Source: Rhodospirillales bacterium (GTDB lineage: Bacteria; Pseudomonadota; Alphaproteobacteria; Reyranellales; Reyranellaceae). Taken from it: a stretch of DNA of 41,067 bases. Position 1 is the first letter of the stretch, and each line of letters begins with the position of its first letter. The notes beneath the pieces were generated by a model. That model did no database searches. It was not told where the DNA came from and saw only the letters and a program-made list of their open reading frames with translations. Made by a program: the position numbers and the translations under genes. This document shows, piece by piece, positions 15,119-24,794 of this stretch. The stretch is taken from assembly GCA_009377525.1 (NCBI GenBank), contig WHTW01000063.1, positions 1 to 41,067 on the forward strand, written 5' to 3'.

Positions 15119-16411
15119 ATGTCGATGGTTCGTTTCGCCGCCGTCGCGGCGATCATGGCGTCAACCGCGCTGCCAGCAGCGGCCCAGGGCATTCCCAAGG
15201 CGCAGTCGCCCGAGGAGGTGGGCTTCGTGGCGAGCCGGCTGAAGCGGCTCAGCGACCGCATCGAGGAGGGCGTCAAGAACAACGAGCTGCCGGGCGCGGT
15301 CGTGCTGATCGCGCGCAACGGCAAGCTCGCGATGTTCGACTCCTTCGGCTTCCGCGACAAGGAAGCCAAGGTGCCGATGACCAACGACACCATCTTCCGC
15401 ATCGCCTCGATGACCAAGCCGATCGTCAGCGTCGCGGCCATCATGCTGATGGAGGAGGGCAAGCTCACCTTGGCCGACCCGGTGTCGCGCTATATCCCGG
15501 CCTTCGCCGACACCAAGGTCGCCGTCGAGAAGAAGAATGGCGACGGCACGGTGGAGTACGTGTTGGAGCCGCAGACGCGGGCGATGACAGTGCAAGACCT
15601 GCTGCGCCACACGTCGGGCCTGACCTACGGCGCGCCCGGCGCCAACCAGCTGAAGCAGTCCTACCTCGACATGAAGGTCAACGACCGCGGCCAGACCAAT
15701 GCCGAGATGGCCGACAAGCTGGCCAAGCTGGCGCTGGTCTACCAGCCCGGCACGACCTGGGAATATTCCATGTCGACCGACGTGCTGGGCCGCGTCGTCG
15801 AGGTCGCCTCGGGCATGCCTCTCGACAAGCTCATCGAGGAACGCATCACCAAGCCCTTGAAGATGGGCGACACCGCCTTCGAGGTCGGCGCCGACAAGAA
15901 GGTGCGCGGCGCCAAGCCGATGAAGGAGGGGCCCAGGAACGAGCTGCCCTCGATCGCCGACGTCACCGAGAAATTCACCTGGCGGTCGGGCGGCGGCGGC
16001 ATGGTGTCGACGGCGGCCGACTATGCCCGCTTCCTGCAGATGTTCGCCAACGGCGGCCAGCTCGACGGCGTGCGCCTGATCTCGCGCAAGAGCATCGACC
16101 TGATGACCGCCGACGCGCTGCCGCCCGACATCAAGATGGGTGCCGACATGTGGCGCTTCGAGGCGCTCGAGCCCAGCGCCCGCATGGGCCAGGGCTTTGG
16201 CCTGGGCTTCGCGGTGCGGACCGACCAGGGTCGCAGCCCGCTACCCGGCTCGCCCAACGATTACTACTGGGGCGGCGCCTACGGCACCTATTTCTGGCAC
16301 GACCCGCGGGAGCGGATGTACGTCGTGTTCATGATGCAGTCGCCGGCGGCGCGGCTGCGCTATCGTTACCTGCTGCGCGACCTGGTCTACCAGGCGCTGA
16401 TCGGGAATTGA
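15119..16411 (+). CDS. exported serine hydrolase, beta-lactamase/PBP-like
   Basis: A 430-residue enzyme. The start at 15119 follows GGGAGGAGA and opens a Sec signal (MSMVRFAAVAAIMAST, cut after AAAQG). SxxK is SMTK at 97-100, in FRIASMTKPIVS. The second motif is EYSMSTDVLG (Tyr216), where YSN is usual. GGAYGTYFWHDP near residue 395 takes the place of the third motif. FRIASMTKPI and LLRHTSGLTYG are standard for the class C-like esterase branch (EstB type). Probably a periplasmic esterase or amidase rather than a resistance enzyme. It follows HupE by 64 bp without a clear terminator. Confidence 0.85.
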   Translation: MSMVRFAAVAAIMASTALPAAAQGIPKAQSPEEVGFVASRLKRLSDRIEEGVKNNELPGAVVLIARNGKLAMFDSFGFRDKEAKVPMTNDTIFRIASMTKPIVSVAAIMLMEEGKLTLADPVSRYIPAFADTKVAVEKKNGDGTVEYVLEPQTRAMTVQDLLRHTSGLTYGAPGANQLKQSYLDMKVNDRGQTNAEMADKLAKLALVYQPGTTWEYSMSTDVLGRVVEVASGMPLDKLIEERITKPLKMGDTAFEVGADKKVRGAKPMKEGPRNELPSIADVTEKFTWRSGGGGMVSTAADYARFLQMFANGGQLDGVRLISRKSIDLMTADALPPDIKMGADMWRFEALEPSARMGQGFGLGFAVRTDQGRSPLPGSPNDYYWGGAYGTYFWHDPRERMYVVFMMQSPAARLRYRYLLRDLVYQALIGN

Positions 16412-16418
16412 CCCTCCG

Positions 16419-16432
16419 GGGGTGCGCACCCC
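16419..16432. promoter_or_regulatory. perfect palindrome between serine hydrolase and hsp20
   Basis: GGGGTGCGCACCCC is a 14-bp perfect palindrome, 7 bp after the serine hydrolase stop and 15 bp before the first hsp20 start codon. It could be an operator for the hsp20-lon pair or part of a weak transcription stop. CTATAT at 16444-16449 downstream may be a -10 box, which would favour the later start codon at 16457. Confidence 0.35.
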
Positions 16433-16447
16433 GCAACCACGTCCTAT

Positions 16448-16878
16448 ATGGAACCAATGGCCAACGAAGATCCCCGCAACTGGATGTGGTCGGAAGCCTT
16501 GCAGATGCTGGCGCGCGCCGAGCGGCTGCATCGCGAGGTTTTCAGCCCGCCGCAGGTCTCGCGCCGCGGCATCAACTGGGAGCCGCCGACCGACGTGCTG
16601 GAGACACAGGACGCCGTCCTGATCCTGGTCGCGCTGCCCGGCGTCGATCCCGACAAGGTCGAGATCGTGATCCACAACAGCGGGCTCTCGATCGCGGGCG
16701 AGCGCGTGCTGCCGCAGGAGCTGCGCACGGCCACCATCCATCGCCTGGAGCTGCCGCAGGGCCGCTTCGAACGCCACATTCCGCTGCCGCCAGGTCGCTA
16801 CGAGACGCCGCTGAGCGGCGTCGCCAACGGTTGCCTGGTGATCCGGCTGCCCAAGGCGCCTCGTCCGAGGGCCGAGCC

Positions 16879-16882
<4 letters not shown>
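16448..16882 (+). CDS. Hsp20/alpha-crystallin small heat shock protein
   Basis: A 144-residue protein. The alpha-crystallin domain spans about 45-140, with PPTDVLETQDAVLILVALPG, NSGLSIAGERVLP, FERHIPLPPG and the closing GVANGCLVIRLPK, which holds the conserved small-side-chain and hydrophobic pattern of the last strand. Small heat shock proteins hold unfolding proteins for later refolding or degradation. Two start codons are possible (16448 and 16457) and neither has a ribosome binding site. A CTATAT box overlapping the first would fit a leaderless transcript from the second. The stop overlaps the lon start (ATGA), so chaperone and protease are coupled. Confidence 0.9.
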
Positions 16883-19248
<2,366 letters not shown>

Positions 19249-19254
19249 CGTCTT

Positions 19255-19391
19255 TGCCGGGAGCGCGCCACTCCGTGGCGTTCTTTCTCATGCTCAAACG
19301 GACCGCGCGCATCTTGCGCGCTCATGAGCGAGCCGGAGGCTCGCGGTCCGGAAGAACCCATGACGCGCCACGGAGTGGCGCGCTCCCGGCA
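19255..19391. repeat. nested-hairpin intergenic element, copy 2
   Basis: The outer arms 19255-19280 and 19366-19391 are a perfect 26-bp inverted repeat (starting TGCCGGGAGCGCGCCACT). Inside, a hairpin GCGCGCA-TCT-TGCGCGC follows GGACC, then CTCATGAG, then a hairpin GCGAGCC-GGA-GGCTCGC and GGTCCGGAAG. The last 30 bases of the inner part are almost identical to the right arm of the element at 26031-26102. It separates the convergent lon and racemase genes and may also stop transcription from both sides. Confidence 0.85.
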
Positions 19392-19396
19392 ATGAG

Positions 19397-20104
19397 CTAC
19401 GCCGCCTTCGCCCGGCTCTCAACCGCACGCTTGAGTGCCGCGCGCGCCAGCAGGCGGGTCGAATCGAGCGTCGGCAGGGCTGAGTTCCCCTCGTTGATGA
19501 TCAGCGGGATCTCGGTGCAGCCCAGCACCACGGCATCGCAGCCCTGGTCCTTCATGCGGGCGATGACCTGCTGGAAGTAGACCACGCTCTGCGGCGTGAA
19601 CTGGCTGCACACCAGCTCGTCCATGATGATGCGGCTGCACTCGTCGCGCTCAGCAGGTGACGGCCGCACATGCTGCAAGCCTCGCGCCGACAGATTCTCC
19701 GAATAGACTTCATTGTCGACCAGCCACTTGGTGCCGGTGATGCCGATGCGCCGATAGCCGCGCTCCACGGCATGCTGGGCCGCGACCTCGGCAATGTGCA
19801 GCCAGGGCAGGGGCGACCTCGGCAGCACGTGCGGCAGCGCCTGATGGATGGTGTTGTCCGGGCAGATCAGGAAATCGGCGCCCATCCTCGCGAGCTTGTG
19901 CGCCGAGGCCAGCATCAGCTCGCCGACCGCCGGCCAGTCGTTGCGATCGAGATGCGCCACGTAGTCGGCCAGCGACGGCGTGTGCATGGACACTTCAGGA
20001 TGGGCGTGCGGCCCGAGCAGCGCCGCGCCCTCGACGCAGATCGTGCGATAGCAAAGGGCCGCGCCCTCGGCCGAGCAGGCGACGATGCCGATATGCAGTG
20101 CCAT
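19397..20104 (-). CDS. aspartate/glutamate racemase family protein
   Basis: A 235-residue protein of the Asp/Glu racemase fold, beginning MALHIGIVACSAEGAALCYR. The second catalytic cysteine is clear (Cys196 in VVLGCTEIPLIINEG). The first site, normally CNT, reads CPDNT at 81-85, so Asp83 stands where the first catalytic Cys is expected, with a Cys two residues earlier. A protein with one of the two Cys changed may be an isomerase with altered chemistry or a racemase-like lyase. The start overlaps the stop of the DUF1993 gene (TGATG), so the two are translated together. Confidence 0.8.
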   Translation of the reverse strand: MALHIGIVACSAEGAALCYRTICVEGAALLGPHAHPEVSMHTPSLADYVAHLDRNDWPAVGELMLASAHKLARMGADFLICPDNTIHQALPHVLPRSPLPWLHIAEVAAQHAVERGYRRIGITGTKWLVDNEVYSENLSARGLQHVRPSPAERDECSRIIMDELVCSQFTPQSVVYFQQVIARMKDQGCDAVVLGCTEIPLIINEGNSALPTLDSTRLLARAALKRAVESRAKAA

Positions 20105-20625
20105 CAGCTCTTCATCCGCATGCGGCCCAGGAAGTCGCGCTTGCCGAGCGGCACGCCCTTGCTGCGCAGGATGTCGTAGGCCGTGGTGGCGTGGAAATAG
20201 AAGTTGGGCAGCGAGAAGGAAAGCAAAAAGCCTTCCGCCGTGAAGGGCAGCTTGTTGTCGCGGGTCTGGAAGACCATGTCCTTGCCTTCGAGGCCGTTCA
20301 CCTCGGCGGGCGTCAGCTTCTGCAATTCCTCGCGCGCCTCGCCCACCTGCTTCTGCAGGCCGGCGAAATCGAGCGACGGAACCGGTGGTGGCGGCGCAAA
20401 GAGGCCCGCCTGCACGCCGCGGATCGCGCCCAGCGAATGGTGCACCACGGAGTGGATCTGGAAGCGGAACGGCGCCATGTCAGGCGCCAGCCGCAGGTCG
20501 GCGACCTCGTTGGCGTCGACCTTGTTGTCGTTGAAATGGCTCAGGCTCTTGGCCACGAAACCCTCCACCGCACCCAGCGTCTGCAGGTAGTTGGTGACGC
20601 TGAGATCGTAAAGTGAAACGGCCAT
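20104..20625 (-). CDS. DUF1993 family protein
   Basis: A 173-residue protein recognised as DUF1993 by its start MAVSLYDLSVTNYLQTLGAV, the LRLAPDMAPFRFQIHSVVHH segment and the C-terminal FLLSFSLPNFYFHATTAYDI followed by LRSKGVPLGKRDFLG. The family has a DinB-like four-helix bundle and unknown function; His residues in HSVVHH and FYFHATT could form a metal site as in DinB proteins. It is the first gene of a two-gene unit with the racemase-like gene. GGGAGG precedes its start, and a 6-bp inverted repeat lies between it and the divergent GST gene. Confidence 0.85.
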   Translation of the reverse strand: MAVSLYDLSVTNYLQTLGAVEGFVAKSLSHFNDNKVDANEVADLRLAPDMAPFRFQIHSVVHHSLGAIRGVQAGLFAPPPPVPSLDFAGLQKQVGEAREELQKLTPAEVNGLEGKDMVFQTRDNKLPFTAEGFLLSFSLPNFYFHATTAYDILRSKGVPLGKRDFLGRMRMKS

Positions 20626-20664
20626 GGTCTGCCTCCCGGTTGAAAGGCCCTGCTTACTCGATAC

Positions 20665-20684
20665 GGCCCTTTCATCATAGGGCC
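20665..20684. promoter_or_regulatory. inverted repeat in a divergent promoter region
   Basis: GGCCCT (20665-20670) and AGGGCC (20679-20684) flank TTCATCAT. The site is 39 bp from the DUF1993 start and 48 bp from the GST start, so one regulator could act on both transcripts. Confidence 0.35.
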
Positions 20685-20732
20685 ATTAGGCTAGTCTCGC
20701 CCCCAACCAACCCTCTTCAGGAGACGCCCACC

Positions 20733-21449
20733 ATGATCGACCTGCACTACTGGCCGACCCCCAACGGCTGGAAGATCTCCATCATGCTCGAGGAATGCGG
20801 GCTGCCCTACAAGATCGTCCCGGTGAACATCGGCGCGGGCGAGCAGTTCAAGCCGGAGTTCCTGAAAATCAGCCCCAACAACCGCATGCCGGCCATCGTC
20901 GACCACGAGTCGCCGGGCGGCGGCGCGCCGGTGTCGGTGTTCGAATCGGGCGCGATCCTGCAGTACCTTGCCGAGAAGTCGGGCAAGTTCCTGCCGAAGG
21001 ACCTGCGCGGCAAGTACGAGGTGCTGCAGTGGCTGAACTGGCAGATGGGCGGGCTGGGGCCGATGGCGGGGCAGGCCAACCACTTCAACATGTACGCCCC
21101 GCAGTTCAATCCGGTCGAGCAGCTCAAGTACGGCCAGGACCGCTACAGCAACGAGGTCAACCGTCTGTTCGGCGTGCTCAACAAGCGGCTGGCCGACCGC
21201 GCCTATGTCGCGGGCGACTTCTCGATCGCCGACATGGCGATCTGGCCGTGGGTCGTGGGCTTCAAGAACTTCGGCCAGAAGCTGGAGGACTTCTCCAACG
21301 TCAAGAAGTGGTTCGAGGAGACGGTGGGCGCCCGGCCCGCCGTCGTGAAGGGCAAGGCGGTCGGCGCGGAGCTGCGTCCGACGCCCGGCATCAACACCGA
21401 CGAGCAGCGCAAGGTGCTGTTCGGCCAGACCGCCGCGGTGGTCCGCTGA
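20733..21449 (+). CDS. glutathione S-transferase, YfcG/YghU-like (nu class)
   Basis: A 238-residue protein starting at 20733. It opens MIDLHYWPTPNGWKISIMLE: the TPNGxKISIxLEE motif is the mark of nu-class (YfcG/YghU) GSTs, where Thr-Pro-Asn replaces the usual catalytic Ser or Cys and the protein acts as a disulfide-bond oxidoreductase using two glutathiones. KISPNNRMPAIVD holds the cis-proline and SVFESGAILQYLAEKSG the gamma-glutamyl site. The C-terminal helical domain has IADMAIWPW, followed by a 30-residue tail that the related protein at 23052 lacks. The two share most N-terminal motifs and probably arose by duplication. Confidence 0.92.
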   Translation: MIDLHYWPTPNGWKISIMLEECGLPYKIVPVNIGAGEQFKPEFLKISPNNRMPAIVDHESPGGGAPVSVFESGAILQYLAEKSGKFLPKDLRGKYEVLQWLNWQMGGLGPMAGQANHFNMYAPQFNPVEQLKYGQDRYSNEVNRLFGVLNKRLADRAYVAGDFSIADMAIWPWVVGFKNFGQKLEDFSNVKKWFEETVGARPAVVKGKAVGAELRPTPGINTDEQRKVLFGQTAAVVR

Positions 21450-21470
21450 CTGCTGACAGAAGTTGACAGC

Positions 21471-21524
21471 TTGGGAGTCGTAGACAGGCGGCCAAAGGAG
21501 GCCCGCCATGTCCACGACTCCCAA
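21471..21524 (+). promoter_or_regulatory. long hairpin enclosing ribosome binding site and start codon
   Basis: TTGGGAGTCGT (21471-21481) pairs with ACGACTCCCAA (21514-21524). Inside, GACA (21483-21486) pairs with TGTC (21509-21512), and GGCGGCC (21487-21493) with GGCCCGCC (21500-21507, one C bulged). The loop is AAAGGA (21494-21499), the core of the Shine-Dalgarno sequence. The start codon ATG (21508-21510) has U and G in the stem. Only single-base mismatches interrupt about 22 pairs. An mRNA with this fold should be poorly translated unless opened. Confidence 0.6.
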
Positions 21525-21987
21525 ACCCAACACCGATTTCGACTTCCTCATGGGCATCTGGAAGTGCCGGCATCGCTATCTCGTGCGGCGGCTGGCCGAT
21601 GGCCATGACTGGATCGAGTTCGACGGAAGCTGCGCGGCGCGCAAGATCCTCGACGGCTTCGGCAACATGGACGAGAACGACATCGAGCTGCCCGGCGACC
21701 GCTATCGCGGCATGAGCCTGCGCACCTGGGATCCCGACTCCAAGCGCTGGTCGATCTACTGGCTCGACAGCCGCCGGCCGGGCCACCTGTTCCCGCCGGT
21801 GCATGGCGGCTTCGACAAGGGCGTCGGCACCTTCCATGGCGACGACACGTTCGAGGGTCGTCCCATCCGCGTGCGTTACCTGTGGTCGCGCATCAGCGAG
21901 CAGTCGGCGCGCTGGGAGCAGGCCTTCTCGCTCGACGAGGGCAACACCTGGGAGACCAATTGGTACATGGATTTCACGAGAGTGTAA
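21508..21987 (+). CDS. DUF1579-like small protein
   Basis: A 159-residue cytosolic protein without signal or membrane segment. The sequence PNTDFDFLMGIWKCRHRYLV, then WDPDSKRWSIYWLDSRRPGH and QAFSLDEGNTWETNWYMDFT, follows the lipocalin/DUF1579-like pattern of a small beta barrel in which W and D residues recur strand by strand. I would not assign a ligand or reaction. The start at 21508 follows AAAGGAGG and lies in a long hairpin, so translation is probably controlled. The next gene starts 5 bp after the stop, so the two form a unit. Confidence 0.75.
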   Translation: MSTTPKPNTDFDFLMGIWKCRHRYLVRRLADGHDWIEFDGSCAARKILDGFGNMDENDIELPGDRYRGMSLRTWDPDSKRWSIYWLDSRRPGHLFPPVHGGFDKGVGTFHGDDTFEGRPIRVRYLWSRISEQSARWEQAFSLDEGNTWETNWYMDFTRV

Positions 21988-21992
21988 CGAAC

Positions 21993-22295
21993 ATGACCAA
22001 GAGCCTCTTCGCCGTCATCAACACGCGCGGCCCGAACTGGGACGATTCGAAACCCATGGAAGGTCAGGTCGACTGGCGGGCTCATGCAGACTTCATGAAC
22101 CGGCTGGCCGCCGACGGTTTTGTGCTGCTGGGCGGCCCGTTCAAGGGCACGCGCGACGTGCTGCTGATCGTGCGGGCCGAGGACAAGCAGGAGGTCGAGG
22201 CGCGCTTGGCGCCGGATTGCTGGGTCGTCAAGGGCCTCCTGCGAAATCTCCGGATCGAACCGTGGGACTTGCGGCTGGGTTCCCTCGACCCTTGA
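21993..22295 (+). CDS. YCII-related (YciI-like) protein
   Basis: A 100-residue protein starting at 21993 (MTKSLFAVINTRGPNWDDSK). RAHADFMNRLAADGFVLLGG is the hallmark region of the YCII family, in which a His and Asp (here His31, Asp33) form the putative active site of the dimeric ferredoxin-like fold; PFKGTRDVLLIVRAEDKQEV follows as usual. Family members are small enzymes of mostly unknown substrate. It directly follows the DUF1579-like gene and no ribosome binding site is evident, so translational coupling is likely. Confidence 0.85.
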   Translation: MTKSLFAVINTRGPNWDDSKPMEGQVDWRAHADFMNRLAADGFVLLGGPFKGTRDVLLIVRAEDKQEVEARLAPDCWVVKGLLRNLRIEPWDLRLGSLDP

Positions 22296-22339
22296 CGCTC
22301 GGCCCTTGACGCTAAGAGGGCGGACAACCACGTTGGCGG

Positions 22340-22366
22340 TGCCCTTTGAACCGAAAGGGCAGGAGG
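22340..22366 (+). promoter_or_regulatory. hairpin abutting the ribosome binding site of the DUF2076 gene
   Basis: TGCCCTTT (22340-22347) and AAAGGGCA (22354-22361) are perfect 8-bp arms around GAACCG. The last base of the stem is the first of the Shine-Dalgarno sequence AGGAGG (22361-22366), 7 bases before the ATG at 22374. It could tune translation or mark the end of the upstream transcript. Confidence 0.4.
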
Positions 22367-22373
22367 CACTGTC

Positions 22374-23018
22374 ATGCAATCCGAGGAGCGCGAGCTCATC
22401 ACCGGCCTGTTCGGCCGCCTGCAGCCGTTCGAATCCCAGCCGCGAGACAGCGAGGCCGAAGCGACGATCAAGGATCTCGTCGCCCGCCAGCCCGCCACGC
22501 CGTACCTGCTCGTGCAGACCGTGCTGGTCCAGGAACAGGCCCTGAAGGCCGCGCAGGAGCGTATCGCCGAGCTCGAGGCCAAGGCCGGCGCCGCGCCGGC
22601 TGCGTCCGGTTTCCTGGGCAGCGCGCCCAAGATCGGCCCCTGGGGCGCACAGGCGGGCGCGCCTGCTGCGCTGCGTCCCTCGGTGCCGTCGACACGCTCG
22701 CCCCTGCAGGCTGCGGTGGTGCCGCAGCAAGGCGGCGGCGGCTTCCTGCGCACGGCGATGGCGACAGCCGCGGGCGTCGCCGGCGGCGCGCTCTTGTTCG
22801 AAGGCATCCGCAGCCTGATGGGCAGCAATCCCGGGCCGTTCGGCCCATCGGCGTCTTCGCAGACGGCCTCGGCGGCGCAGCCGGCGCCATTGTTGCCACA
22901 GGACAGCCAGCAAGCGTCGGCCGACGACAATCCCATGCCTGACGACCTGCGCAGCGAGGATTACGACACCGCAGCCTACGACGACGGCGACGCGGGTGGG
23001 TCTGACGACTGGGCTTGA
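22374..23018 (+). CDS. DUF2076 family protein
   Basis: A 214-residue protein of the DUF2076 family. The conserved N-terminus is MQSEERELITGLFGRLQPFE, then LVQTVLVQEQALKAAQERIA, a coiled-coil-like helix. A low-complexity Pro/Ala/Gly/Gln-rich linker follows, then GGGGFLRTAMATAAGVAGGA, a glycine/alanine-rich hydrophobic segment that may touch the membrane, and an acidic C-terminus ending DYDTAAYDDGDAGGSDDWA. The family is annotated as periplasmic or ligand-binding in databases but no function is proven. It carries no cysteine. Confidence 0.88.
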   Translation: MQSEERELITGLFGRLQPFESQPRDSEAEATIKDLVARQPATPYLLVQTVLVQEQALKAAQERIAELEAKAGAAPAASGFLGSAPKIGPWGAQAGAPAALRPSVPSTRSPLQAAVVPQQGGGGFLRTAMATAAGVAGGALLFEGIRSLMGSNPGPFGPSASSQTASAAQPAPLLPQDSQQASADDNPMPDDLRSEDYDTAAYDDGDAGGSDDWA

Positions 23019-23051
23019 GTTTTTTCTGAACTGCAAGGGGGGAACGAGGAG

Positions 23052-23678
23052 ATGATCGAGCTTCATACGTGGGGCACGCCCAACGGCCGCAAGATTTCGA
23101 TAATGCTGGAGGAGTGCGGACTGCCCTATAGCGTGCACAAGGTCGACATCTCCAAGGGCGAGCAGTTCAAGCTCGAGTTCCTGCGCATCAGCCCCAACAA
23201 CCGCATCCCGGCGATCGTCGATCCCGACGGTCCGGGCGGCAAGCCGATCAGCCTGTTCGAGTCCGGTGCGATCCTGATCTATCTCGCCGAGAAAACCGGC
23301 CGGTTCCTGTCGAACGATCCGGTGCAGAAGTACAAGACGCTGGAATGGCTGATGTGGCAGATGGGCGGCGTTGGCCCGATGTTCGGCCAGGCCCATCACT
23401 TCCTGCGCGCCGCGCCGACCAAGATCGAGTACGGCATCAAGCGCTACGTCGACGAGGCCAAGCGCCTCTACGGTGTGCTCGACAAGCAGCTCGCCAGCAA
23501 CGCCTTCGCGGCGGGTTCGGACTACACCATCGCCGACATGGCGATCTTCCCGTGGGCGGCGCGCCATGAGTGGCACACCGTCAACCTCGCCGACTTCCCC
23601 AACGTCAAGCGCTGGTACGACATCATCAACGCCCGGCCCGCCGTGACCAAGGGCATGGCGGTGCCGTATCTCAACTGA
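23052..23678 (+). CDS. glutathione S-transferase, nu-class type
   Basis: A 208-residue protein with the same TPNGRKISIMLEECGLPY start as the protein at 20733, the ISPNNRIPAIVDPDGPGGKP region and SLFESGAILIYLAEKTG. The C-terminal domain has IADMAIFPWAARHEWH. It lacks the 30-residue C-terminal tail of its paralogue. A good ribosome binding site (GAGGAGATG) precedes the start. Like YfcG, it should be a glutathione-dependent disulfide reductase without a catalytic cysteine. The two paralogues are separated by about 1.6 kb of unrelated small genes. Confidence 0.92.
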   Translation: MIELHTWGTPNGRKISIMLEECGLPYSVHKVDISKGEQFKLEFLRISPNNRIPAIVDPDGPGGKPISLFESGAILIYLAEKTGRFLSNDPVQKYKTLEWLMWQMGGVGPMFGQAHHFLRAAPTKIEYGIKRYVDEAKRLYGVLDKQLASNAFAAGSDYTIADMAIFPWAARHEWHTVNLADFPNVKRWYDIINARPAVTKGMAVPYLN

Positions 23679-23684
23679 CGCCGT

Positions 23685-24089
23685 ATGAAGCGGGCGCTGC
23701 TGCTGTTGGCGCTGGTTGTCGGCGCCTGCGCCCAGCCGGGCGCGCCGCCTGTCTGCACCGCGCCGCTCAAGCCCGCTGTCGCGATCAATCTCTACTTCGG
23801 CCGCGACAAGCCCGGCGGCGGCGAGGTGACGGATGCGGAGTGGGGAGCCTTCCTTGCGGAAGTCGTGACATCGCGCTTTCCCGATGGGCTCAGCGTTTTC
23901 GATTCGTCGGGCCAATACCGCGAGCCCACCGGCCGCATCGTGCGTGAGCGCAGCAAGCGGCTGGTCGTGATCGTCTTCGACGCGCCGGCGCACAAGGCCA
24001 AGGTCATCGAAATCGTCGAGGCGTACAGGCAGCGTTTCGGCCAGTACAGCGTGTTCCGTGTCGAGCAGCCGGTCTGCGCCGGTCTCTAG
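23685..24089 (+). CDS. DUF3574 family lipoprotein
   Basis: A 134-residue protein with a lipoprotein signal: MKRALLLLALVVGAC, lipobox VGAC with Cys15. The mature part follows the DUF3574 pattern: AINLYFGRDKPGGGEVTDAE, WGAFLAEVVTSRFPDGLSVF, then GQYREPTGRIVRERSKRLVV and VIEIVEAYRQRFGQYSVFRV. The family is small, envelope-located and of unknown function. It starts 6 bp after the GST stop and may be cotranscribed with it. No ribosome binding site is evident. Confidence 0.88.
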   Translation: MKRALLLLALVVGACAQPGAPPVCTAPLKPAVAINLYFGRDKPGGGEVTDAEWGAFLAEVVTSRFPDGLSVFDSSGQYREPTGRIVRERSKRLVVIVFDAPAHKAKVIEIVEAYRQRFGQYSVFRVEQPVCAGL

Positions 24090-24112
24090 GGCGCTATACC
24101 TTCGGACAACTA

Positions 24113-24140
24113 TTCACGGCCCCGAAAAACCGGCTAGATT
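24113..24140 (+). promoter_or_regulatory. weak candidate promoter for dps
   Basis: TTCACG (24113-24118) and TAGATT (24135-24140) with a 16-bp spacer lie 36 bp upstream of the dps start. Only part of each consensus is matched. Confidence 0.3.
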
Positions 24141-24175
24141 GCCCCGCGATTGCCAGCTGCAGGAGATTTCAGCCC

Positions 24176-24694
24176 ATGGCCAAAGACGCCAAGTCCCGCC
24201 GGACAGCCAACCTCGCCACGCCGAACGACCTTGGCGCCAACGCCAGCAAGGACGTGGCGGGCGGCCTCAACATCCTGCTGGCCGATGTGATCGCGCTTTA
24301 CTTCAAGACCAAGAATTTCCACTGGCACGTCTCGGGCCCGCACTTCCGCGACTACCACCTGCTGCTCGACGACCAGGCGACCCAGATCGACGCCATGACC
24401 GACGTCATCGCCGAGCGGGTGCGCAAGCTCGGCGCCGGGACGATCAAGTCTGTCGGCCACGTCAAGCGCCTGCAGCGGGTGCTCGACAACGATGCCGAGT
24501 ACGTCACTCCGCACGACATGCTGGCCGAGCTGCGCGAGGACAACAAGGAGCTGCTCAAGCACATGCGCATCCTGCACGAGGTCGCGGACGAGCACGGCGA
24601 CATCGCCACCGCCAGCCTGATCGAGAACTGGGTCGACGAGACCGAGCAGCGCGTTTGGTTCCTGTTCGAGACAGGGCGACGCACCGAAGGCTAG
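24176..24694 (+). CDS. dps: Dps family DNA-protection ferritin-like protein
   Basis: A 172-residue Dps. The inter-subunit ferroxidase ligands are all present at the spacing of Listeria Dps: His49, His61, Asp65, Asp76 and Glu80 (KNFHWHVSGPHF, HLLLDDQATQID, DVIAER). The N-terminal tail is Lys/Arg-rich (MAKDAKSRRTANLATPN), which suits direct DNA binding. Such proteins form 12-subunit cages that oxidise and store iron with hydrogen peroxide. A GCAGGAG site precedes the start. Confidence 0.95.
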   Translation: MAKDAKSRRTANLATPNDLGANASKDVAGGLNILLADVIALYFKTKNFHWHVSGPHFRDYHLLLDDQATQIDAMTDVIAERVRKLGAGTIKSVGHVKRLQRVLDNDAEYVTPHDMLAELREDNKELLKHMRILHEVADEHGDIATASLIENWVDETEQRVWFLFETGRRTEG

Positions 24695-24702
24695 GTCTTC
24701 CG

Positions 24703-24793
24703 GGACCGCGGGCCTCCAGGCCCGCATCGTGAATCATGAGCGTGGTGAGCTGAATCGACCTTCGGTCGATGCAGCGTTGGAGGCCCGCGGTCC
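24703..24793. repeat. nested-hairpin intergenic element, copy 3
   Basis: GGACCGCGGGCCTCCA (24703-24718) and TGGAGGCCCGCGGTCC (24778-24793) are perfect 16-bp arms. The left part also forms a hairpin GCGGGCC-TCCA-GGCCCGC (24708-24725). In the middle ATCGACC-TTC-GGTCGAT (24754-24770) makes a separate stem with a UUCG-like loop. The element fills the space between the convergent dps and hydroxyacid dehydrogenase genes. Confidence 0.85.
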
Positions 24794-24794
24794 G

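Noticed and set aside
21876..23993. 705-codon minus-strand frame across the DUF2076 and GST genes
   Set aside because: It is antisense to several well-supported genes and contains no recognisable domain.
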